Assembly: GCF_026151205.1 (NCBI RefSeq)
Contig: NC_087082.1
Coordinates: 16,523,401-16,587,400 of the forward strand
DNA: 64,000 bases
Source of the DNA: Bolinopsis microptera
Lineage: Eukaryota > Ctenophora > Tentaculata > Lobata > Bolinopsidae
Direction of reading: 5' to 3'
Of this stretch, positions 1 to 9,800 are shown piece by piece. Numbering within the stretch: the stretch's first letter is position 1; every line of letters starts with the position of its first letter. The notes below the pieces were generated by a model that saw nothing but the letters and a program-made list of their open reading frames with translations, was not told where the DNA came from and did not search any database. The position numbers and the translations under genes were made by a program.

Positions 1-125
1 AAATGCTCGATTACAAAAATGGGAATCCTCAAAAACATTTTTTGGTGTGGAAACAGTGCGCTAGATGTTCATTGAACTTCCTATGAGGTCATTTGGGCTG
101 GACAGTTTTAGTGTATGCCCCCCTT
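1..125 (+). repeat. Dispersed repeat fragment, partner of 7860-7975
   Basis: The first ~125 bases match 7860-7975 closely on the same strand, including the shared stretches 'aaatgctcgattacaaaaat' and 'ttttggtgtggaaacag'. The second copy is the 3' part of a longer element whose head is at about 7267. The copy here is cut by the window edge. No coding capacity is seen. Confidence 0.75.
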
Positions 126-804
126 AAAACTTGCTCATTATCAATTATAGGCTAGGATAACGATCAGTCTCTAAAATAGAATTATTATCATTAAGAATAA
201 ATTCAATTAACTACTTGTACCTCCCCTTGATGGTTGCATATTACGTGCAGGACTTGCAACTGAATTATGCAGCGTGGCAATTGCATTAATATTATGTTCC
301 GGAGATCATCAGGTATTGTTTATTTTTATCTATTATCAATAGTTTCCTCCATTCCTCGCCGTCAAATCAAATTTATCGGTGATTACTGCAAAGTAAGTTG
401 CAGTGCAAATTTTGTATAAATACCGGCGTGACTCGTAAGACGGGCGGTATCGCCCAAACGTCGTTACCAATCATAAATAAATCATCTATATTTAGGAATG
501 AATATCATAGAAATTGGTTGGAACAACGCTTGTAGTTCTGCAATTCTGATCCTGGAATTTATCTAACATACCGTTCTTCTGCAAATGCAAGAATTCTGTT
601 CATTTTATCTTTCCAAGACGTGATTATCAGTATCATTTGTATATTATGAACAACACTCTAGTCCCTTAATTCTGACCCGCGGGAAACAGCTCTATTGTTC
701 ATTTTAGTCTTACTCTGACGTTATTTATGATTATCAGTATTATTATTATTGACAATGGTTTTGAAACCAGCATTTTACTACTCTTTCCTCCATTTTAGAG
801 GATC
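126..804. other. Upstream region of the sulfotransferase gene
   Basis: No gene was recognised here. It is AT-rich and ends in a pyrimidine-rich tract and AG (797-798) just before the proposed first coding exon at 805. A promoter may lie here, but no convincing core element can be named. Confidence 0.4.
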
Positions 805-869
805 ATGGGGTTCTTGAACCAGTATAATGAGCAAATCGGACTAATTTACGACGTCTCGAAATTGAAGAG
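805..869 (+). CDS. Gal3ST-like coding exon 1 (proposed start)
   Basis: ATG at 805 opens 21 codons and ends in phase 2 before GTAAAC. It joins in frame to exon 2 at 6637, which has no ATG of its own ahead of the membrane segment. The AG at 797-798 could be a cis or spliced-leader acceptor. This is the least certain exon, because nothing in the 21 residues is conserved enough to prove it. Confidence 0.5.
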
Positions 870-3800
870 GTAAACAATTTTATTCTATTAATATTTTATT
901 GATATATTTTTAATATTTTTTAAAAATATCATGTTAATAAAATTGCCGCGTGACTGTTTAAAAAATGAGTAATAAGTACGTGATAACGTGAGTTATGAGG
1001 GAAAGGTTTGTCAAAATACTGCAAATAATTTCTATTTGCAGTATCTGCAGATTCTAAAAGAGAATGTTGTTTCTTTCTTAAGACTAGAAGGGGTTCGCTC
1101 CGTTGAAGGATATCACTTTGTTAATTGTTTACATAATAATACGCCATTTTAAATCTGTAATTATTGTTAAAATAATTACGATTTTATGTTTGACTGCTTT
1201 GCCTCTTTATAAATCGATTTTTAAAACTAAAACGTATCGTCCGGACTCGACTCCTTGACTTATCTTGTACATTAACCGTATCATTTACCCAAAATACTTT
1301 ATACTTATAGTAGGAATCAAAGCCAAGGTAAAAATGTTTGTGCCAGCAAATTACCAAGCGTCCAGTACAGAAAACCTCGTACCATGCATGATTCTATTTT
1401 TAGGACTGTTTGATATGGACACGTTCATTTGAGTTTGAGGATATTGGTAAATATTAATGGCCCTATCAAAAGGCACGGTGTAGTCGACTTTGTCACATAC
1501 TCTTGATGATATATTACTGGGCCGCGTTCAGCCTGTCATTCCGCCGAATCTCTATATGTTAATGAACATGATAGCCTGAGGTCCCCAGGTAATTTATAGT
1601 AGGAATCAAAGCCAAGGTAAAAATGTTTGTGCCAGCAAATTACCAAGCGTCCAGTACAGAAAGCCTCGTACCATGCATGATTCTATTTTTAGGACTGTTT
1701 GATATGGACACGTTCATTTGAGTTTGAGGATATTGGTAAACATTAGTGGCCCTATCAAAAGGCACGGTGTATTCGACTTTGTCGCATACTCTTGATGATA
1801 TCTGAACATGTGTGAAATTGAGCAAATATTGATATACCAGCTTGAACACCCTATATTAGTATTACGTACCGGATCAATCAACACCATTACAACTATACGC
1901 ACCAGTCACATAAATTATTATGTGGTAGTATGAAATGAAATGAAATGAAATGAAATGAAATAATGTGCTTGTATACCGCCCATATGGTTAGCAACTGACA
2001 CAAGTGCCAGGTACTAACCATGTCAGAGCGGTTCTAAAGGGTGAGGTGAAAATATCCAGCAACAAACAACTAAATCATCTCAAAAACAAATCTATTTAGG
2101 AAAAATTAAAACTTTAAATAAATCATATAGTAATTATAGGAAGATTTATTGATATTTACCACACTACGATTAACAATAAACCACTAAAAAACTCTTCAAA
2201 AGTAACATAATATACTTATAGGAATCAAAAGAAGGATTATTAATAATGGTAATTTGACCAAAACCCATAATCGTGGGTAGATTGGAGCGCTGCCAGTGTC
2301 TCTCTTTCCCAAACAAAAGGAAATGATATTAATTTGAATAGCCGCAAATGCAAAATGATACCGAGAATAAAATCGGTCGCTCGCTTTTCCCATTCATTTA
2401 CGGCTTACGAATTTTAATAAGTTTCCATTAATTGCATCAATCACATGCTGTCAAAATCTCTTTGGGTTGCTTTCGTGTCGATACCTAGTATTTCGGGATA
2501 AGAGTGGTAGATAGTGTCCAATTAGCTGATGTTTATTGAATCTTTATTGCAGCTGCCTTCGGGTAGTTCTTCTTAATCTATTACAATTGTATATGATTTG
2601 TTGTACTTGTAAAAGTTTGATAATTTTTCGTTCACATCGACAGTTCTTCTTATGGTTGAAATTGATTAATACAAGAAATATAGCAGCCCATACTAGGGTT
2701 TGCAACCGACATTATCGGCGATAATTTGTGAACAAGTTATTATCGGTTATCGGCGATAATTTCTAACCGATAATATCAACATTTTTTTTCTTCAAATAAA
2801 TATCATTATCATGGCATCACGAATCACGATCATGAACATTGAACATGATGATCGTGACCTCAAGACTTTTAATCGCTAGAATTGCAGATCGCCTGTTGCC
2901 TGACTGTGGCCTAGCACTTCTGCAATATTGATAATTGATATCATATTTTGTGATGGGAAAAAGATGAATTACTCGGAGACTTGAAGGCTTTCGAGGGCCA
3001 AAGTAAAACCTATAATTCGATTGAAAATTGCAGATCGCCTGTTGCCTGACTGTGGCCTAGCACTTCTGCAATATTGATAATTGATATCATATTTTGTGAT
3101 GGGAAAAAGATGAATTACTCGGACTCTCGGAGACTTGAAGGCTTTCGAGGGCCAAATTAAAACCTATAATTCGATTGAAAATAAAGCGACACAGAGAATA
3201 ACTGGGTCCGTCCCGATCGGGAAAAGGACTGGGAAGACTGTGCGGAAAACTGTTTACATAGACAGCATATTTATTATTTAGCATAACATTCCTTAAAGTT
3301 ATTCCATGGTAAATTTTCTAAAATTCACTATAAGTTGCCAGTGGTGAAACATACCTACATAGTGGCTAAACCGAATATACAATTCCCAATGTCACGTTAC
3401 ACGTATGTTCGAAAGAAAACACATATTAATTCATAATTCAGTTTTTGGAGTTCGATCAAAAAATTGGGTCATAACAATGCTAGCTCATTGTTATGACCCA
3501 ATTTTATCGCCGATAATTATCGTTATCGCCGATAATTTCAAAATCGTTATCGGTTATCGGCGATAAAAATTATTGGACCGATAATGCAAACCCTATAACC
3601 AATGTTGTACTTGTATCATAATTGTTAGATTGACCTAATCTACTATATTTTATACCAAGGAATGATAATTGGGCAGCTATAGTTAACTAAGTCACACAAA
3701 ATGTGACATTTTGAACATTATAGTGCCTAACAACCATACAGTTTCTTTCTGAGCAGTGCATATGGGAGTATGGGTCACGTCGCTAATGTGACCCATACAT

Positions 3801-6800
3801 TATATGTTAAAATGGGTGTGGTCCAAACTGGGCGTGGTTCCCGAACTCTTACGGTTTCGAGACCATGATTAAATGAAATCTCGTCAGCAGGTTTATATTC
3901 GAGTATCGACGTTTTAAAGACGTATTGGAACTCTTTAAGGGTGAAAACTCCAATATTCGGTTTTTTATGTGTATAAGAAACCGTCAAAAAATGGGCGTGG
4001 CCGGAGGGGTCAGTTCCCGGTCGAGTTGGAACCTAACATTTTTTTGGTGCTTAGTTGGCCTATAGAGCAACTAATTAACATTGATTCCTGATTATTCGGA
4101 ATAAAAAATGTTTTGTGAACCACACTATTCAACAAAAATAAAATCTAATTTTTGGTTTAATCGGCTTACCTTACGAGATATATTTAAAAGGTACGAAAAT
4201 CGGTGGTTTTTCGAAAAAAAAAACACCATATTTGCGGACAAAAAAATGTAGGCCATCGCCATTATTTCCCTTAATTATTTTTCGCATATTTTCCTTAGCT
4301 ATAACTTTATCGATTTACTATCAACTTGGGACTTATCAATATAGTAACTGTAAGTTATTAATATGATTCATCAAACAATTAATGAACACTAGTATTCGAT
4401 TATGAATTGCTTTAAAAATGATTTTGGAAACGTTCCATTAAAAAAAAGCAAGCTCTGTCACTACTTTATTGGCCAAGGCGGTGAAATTTCGGGAGTAGTG
4501 GCAGATAACAAGCACTGTCGTGTGTCGGTCTCCTATACCCTCTGGAGGATTATAAGTTAAGTTAACGCTAACTTTCAAAGGCTCCGGAGAAATTGTTTAC
4601 AAGATGAAAGAGCTGATCAGAGAAGATCTTCGTATTTCATTTTTTTAAATAACGGGTTTCATTTTTGTAAAAAATCCCCAAATATGTACCATGATTTAAT
4701 TTGGGGTATGGAATGAGGCGGTTTTTGAAAAAAAAACTCCCATATTTTCGTTCCCAAATCATTTAGGTTAGCGGAATTATGTCGAACATAAATATGTCTC
4801 GTAAGGTATGTTGCATCGAGTATATTAAAATACCGTGCAATATTGTCCTCAAAGTTAAACGAATTGATAAAGTTATCCTGCAACTTGGATAGACTAAGTT
4901 TAAAGGAAGATGTTTATTTATTTATATAATTGTGGACCGTGGTCTTATGCTACTGTCAGACAGGCTATGATCGGTGCTGCGTAATATGTTAAACTTAATT
5001 TTAAAATACTGCAGATTTCTCCTTACCGTTTGTCTTATATGTCAGAGGTGCTCTTTCAAATATATTACCGATGTTTATTGATGCTACGCCGGGTACGCCA
5101 ATATAAACCTTGTGCAATGGGCATCAAAGTTAAGCGGCTTTGTAATCACATTAAAGTAATCAAATTAGGGTAATCAAATTTGGGTAATCTGCTCGAGTTG
5201 TTAGTAACAAATGACAACTTGTTATCCGTGTTGATTAATTTGTACTTTAATGACCAGTCTTTAATTATCAGTTTTTAATTATCAGTCATGTCAAGGACAA
5301 ATGAAATTTTTGATCTTCCCACCTGGCGGCGGATAAGCCGGCTACAAGCGAATATTATCATGTTGTACAGGTTCGTTCACATAAAAGTATTCGTCAGGAA
5401 ATGGATGATGATTAGTCACTCTACAGTCGACTGTCACGTGACTTTTTAAGCACGTTCTCTTGATGGCCCTGAATGACTAATCGAAATCGTAGCCCTCTGA
5501 TCTGATCCCAACCGTAACCCTAACCTAATTTTTAACAAAAGCATATGCTGAAACCCTAACCCTAACGATAAATTAGACCAACCTCCTTGTATGGTCATAT
5601 CACGTGATCGAAAAGTTTTTTCGCCAATATCTCGCTAGGGGAGCATTTTAACCCTATGTCATGGGGGGGGGGGGGGGGGGGGGGGGGGGTGATTCAGAAT
5701 GAGTGTGCGAAAATACATCAATCTAAGTTGGTCTCAACTATCGGGGGCCCTTTTAGAAAGTCTCTAAGATCGACTGTAGAGTGATTTAGCACGCTCGTCA
5801 GAAAATTCAACAAAAATTAAAATCTAATTTTTATCTCAGTACAGTCGGCTTACCTTAACTGCAAAAACTTTAGTCGCGAAAACAATGTCATCGACAATTA
5901 TTGTCAAAGGAAAACGAATCGTTTCGTCTCATCAAGTTTCGTCGGAATTTTACTATTTTTGGACAGCTAATAAAACTTTTTAGTTTTTATTGAATAAATG
6001 GTGAAAATTGTTAAAATAATTAAATAAATATGTACTCAAATAATAGTTATTCAACTTATAATAAAATAAATCGAAAACCAAAATATTCGTCGCGAATATT
6101 TTGTACGGCGAAAGTTTTTCGTCACGAAAATGTTCGTCTAACTCTAAGTTTGGATTTCGACGAAAATATTCCACTGAAAATTTTCGCAGTTAAGGTAAGT
6201 CAAACCTCATTTTAAAATTCACTTTAAGCTGTTTTTCCGCGTTAAAGGAAGTTTTGATGTGGTAGATCAGGGATTGGTCCCAAATTAAATTTGGGACCTT
6301 GCGTTTTCATATTTAGAGCATCCTTCAGCAGGTGGAATTAATTTTACAAAAAGGAGTTGGACGGTTGGAAGATAGCTGTAAAGTACCTTCTGGTTTCTAT
6401 TTTGAATTTGCGCAAGCTTTGTAGACTTAGAACCAATAATGTAAAATATTATATCACCCATAACCCAACCACCATAATGTTTAGCAACACCTTCGAACAG
6501 TAAAACCCGAGTAACAGTATTAGTAACACCGTATGGTAATACCGCTGTCCCAAGTAAAACTCCGCTAACAATCTTGTACGCCTTGATAACATCCTTCTAA
6601 CATCCTCGTGCCTACCTTACTAACACCTTATTTCAGGAAGTACGAAACATCAATTAAGGCCAGCTCGCAGAGGACGAAGTGCGTTTCTTACGGTTTTTTC
6701 CTCATCACCATTACCTCTCTCGTCCTTTACCTTACCAGAGACGCCATGACCGCTCAACTGGTCTCTCAGCAGGCTTGTGAGTCATGCAGTTATTCTTATA

Positions 6801-9800
6801 TGTTTCAATTGCTCCAGGTGCTCCATTTGGCATTTTTCCCTTGAGACAACCATCCCTCCCCTAGAATTACTGCATTCTAGTTAGACATTTCACATGAATT
6901 ACAGGGTTCGATATAATATTAAAATAATATATAAATTCTGTTTGGATGGTCACCAATGTCCTATAAATCTTATTTTTTCGAAAATAATCTCGAAAATTGG
7001 AGCATGTGAAATTAGTGTCACTGGGCTTTGCATTAAATTTCAATAAAATTTTCGATTTCAGCATTTCCGGTGCACAAAAGAAGACATGCACTTGCAGACA
7101 AAAGTTTTGCAGAAACGATACGGACGAAGTTCGGTCAGAAGTGCTCTCCTCAAGAAAATATAATTTTTACTAAAACCCACAAAACGGGCAGCAGTACCAT
7201 CACCAATATTCTTCTCAGGTAACTGTAATAGTTTTATCAGATATAAGCACCAGATTATTCATTACTAGTATAACCCGTGCCTACGGCCTACGGCCGGGAC
7301 TTCACTATCGCAGTTGAAATGCAAAAGTATAACCCGCCTATTATATTCGAAAACACGCATTCAATTGATTTTTTGGCTTTGCAGATACAAAATTGCATTT
7401 TCTCCCATAACTTTAAAAGAAAGAACTTTAGGGTGTTTTTTTAATCATAACTCATATATAAGTACATGGTGAGTTGAAAATAGTGTGTGGAATGTAAATG
7501 TGCAAAAGATCAACCTTCCAGTTGAATAAACACATTTTTGAGGGCATCAAACACCATGCGCCAGAATTCAGAGAACAATTTCATCATTTCATGTCAAGCA
7601 TCAAAACAATCCGATGTTCCTTGACGGACTTTTCGGTCAAAACAAGCTTAAAAAGTAAAATTACCACTTTTTGACTTTACAAATTTAAAAAAATGCAGCC
7701 TTTTCAGATCTGATATCAATATTTTACACAAATCTTGAACTACATATGAATAAACTTCGTGTAAAGTTTCAGCTCGATACCACAAGAAATGATGAACTTA
7801 TAGCCTCTCCATTGCATGAAAAAAATTGTGCTTTTCCGAAAAATGCACTTTGACCAGGAAATGCTCGATTACAAAAATGGGAATCCTCAAAAAAAATTTT
7901 TGGTGTGGAAACAGGGCGCTAGATGGTCAATGATATCATTTGAGCTGGACAGTTTTGGTGTTTGCCTCCTTAACATAGATTCTGCTAAAACCTCCAGGAA
8001 TAATTACAATTTATTTTACAATTTGTCCAGAAATTATGCTGTCTACTCCGGTCGATAGTCAGTATTAAATATAGTTTTAACGGATAATAGTTAGAGAAGT
8101 GGAGCCCTGCACTGAGTCCCAGTCTATACTATACGCTGGAACATATTTATATAAGTTGATTACAAGTAAATGATCATTGACACGACCGCACCGAATATTT
8201 CTAAGGATATAAATATAGTAATATAACAATCTTGCACAACCTTGCACCCCAAAAAATTTGCACGCCCGATTGAATAATATAATTAACGATCCTACGATAG
8301 TAACAGGGGTTCTTGAAAACTTAAAGAGTTAAAGTCTGTGTCCCCGATGACTTGCTTTAGTTTGGACGGTGGTTAACGGTTCAGACTTTAAAGTTCAAAG
8401 GTCTTAATATTTACACTAATATACCTTAATATTTACACTAATATACGGCGAGGTACACAACAGAACCCAGCTACTGTACCCCTCCCTAGTAACACCCTAG
8501 TAACACCCTAGTAACACCCTAGTAACACCCTAGTAACACCATAGCAACACCCTAGTAACACCCTAGTAACACCATAGCAACACCCTAGTAACACCCTAGT
8601 AACACCATAGTAACACCCTAGTAACACTCTAGTAACACCCTAGTAACACCCTAGTAACACCCTAGTAACACCCTAGTAACACCATAGCAACACCCTAGTA
8701 ACACCCTAGTAACACCATAGTAACACCCTAGTAACCCTCTAGTAACACCCTAGTAAAACTCTAGTAACACCCTAGTAACACCCTAGTAACACCCTAGTAA
8801 CACCCTAGTAACACCCTAGTAACACCCTAGTAACACCCTAGTAACACCCTAGTAACACCCTAGTAACACCCTAGTAACACCATAGCAACACCCTAGTAAC
8901 ACCCTAGTAACACCATAGTAACACCCTAGTAACACCCTAGTAACACCCTAGTAACACCCTAGTAACACCCTAGTAACACCATAGCAACACCCTAGTAACA
9001 CCCTAGTAACACCATAGCAACACCCTAGTAACACCCTAGTAACACCATAGTAACACCCTAGTAACACTCTAGTAACACCCTAGTAACACCCTAGTAACAC
9101 CCTAGTAACACCCTAGTAACACCCTAGTAACACCATAGCAACACCCTAGTAACACCCTAGTAACACCATAGTAACACCCTAGTAACACTCTAGTAACACC
9201 CTAGTAAAACTCTAGTAACACCCTAGTAACACCATAGTAACACCCTAGTAACACCCTAGTAACAGTTCAGTATTACACTAATTGCATACGTTGCTCTTTT
9301 CTTACTATCTTATCTTAGTGCTTATCTCTGTTGATTGTAACGTGCAGCTACAGTGGTTTGTGTATCACCGTGTTACACGACCATGACCATCCCGCCCAGC
9401 GAGTATGGTGAAAAGGAGATCAACATGTTAAGGGGTGACTCAGTTGAACTTCTCAACAAGGCTATGAACGAGATGGAGATCACAGCAATTGGGCAACTAT
9501 CCCCTTCGCGCGTGAAGAAGATGAACAAGGACACTGCGTGTGACTTGTTGTACGATGCATTAATATATTTGGAGGAGTTCACTGGTGTCGTATCCACGGA
9601 CTACAAGATGGCCTCAAATTCAGTTAAACATCATATGTTCGAGACACAGGAGACCATCATTAAGTTGCAGTCAGAACTACTAGCCTGCAAAAATGAACAG
9701 TTGGAATCGTTGCAGACGTCAGTTAAATCGTCAGTCGGAGAGTCTGTCAAGGCTGAATTCCAATCCTTCAGCTCGGTATTACAGGCGAATTGTCCAGAAT

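Noticed and set aside
5510-5560. True telomere or chromosome end
   Set aside because: Only a few CCCTAA units, within a TIR element present twice; interstitial.
6608-6636. Translation start at 6608 for the sulfotransferase
   Set aside because: The first codon there is GTG, and the stretch before 6637 is intron-like with a TTATTTCAG acceptor.
8484-9264. Possible CRISPR-like array
   Set aside because: Units are contiguous 11-bp repeats with no unique spacers, in an animal gene intron.
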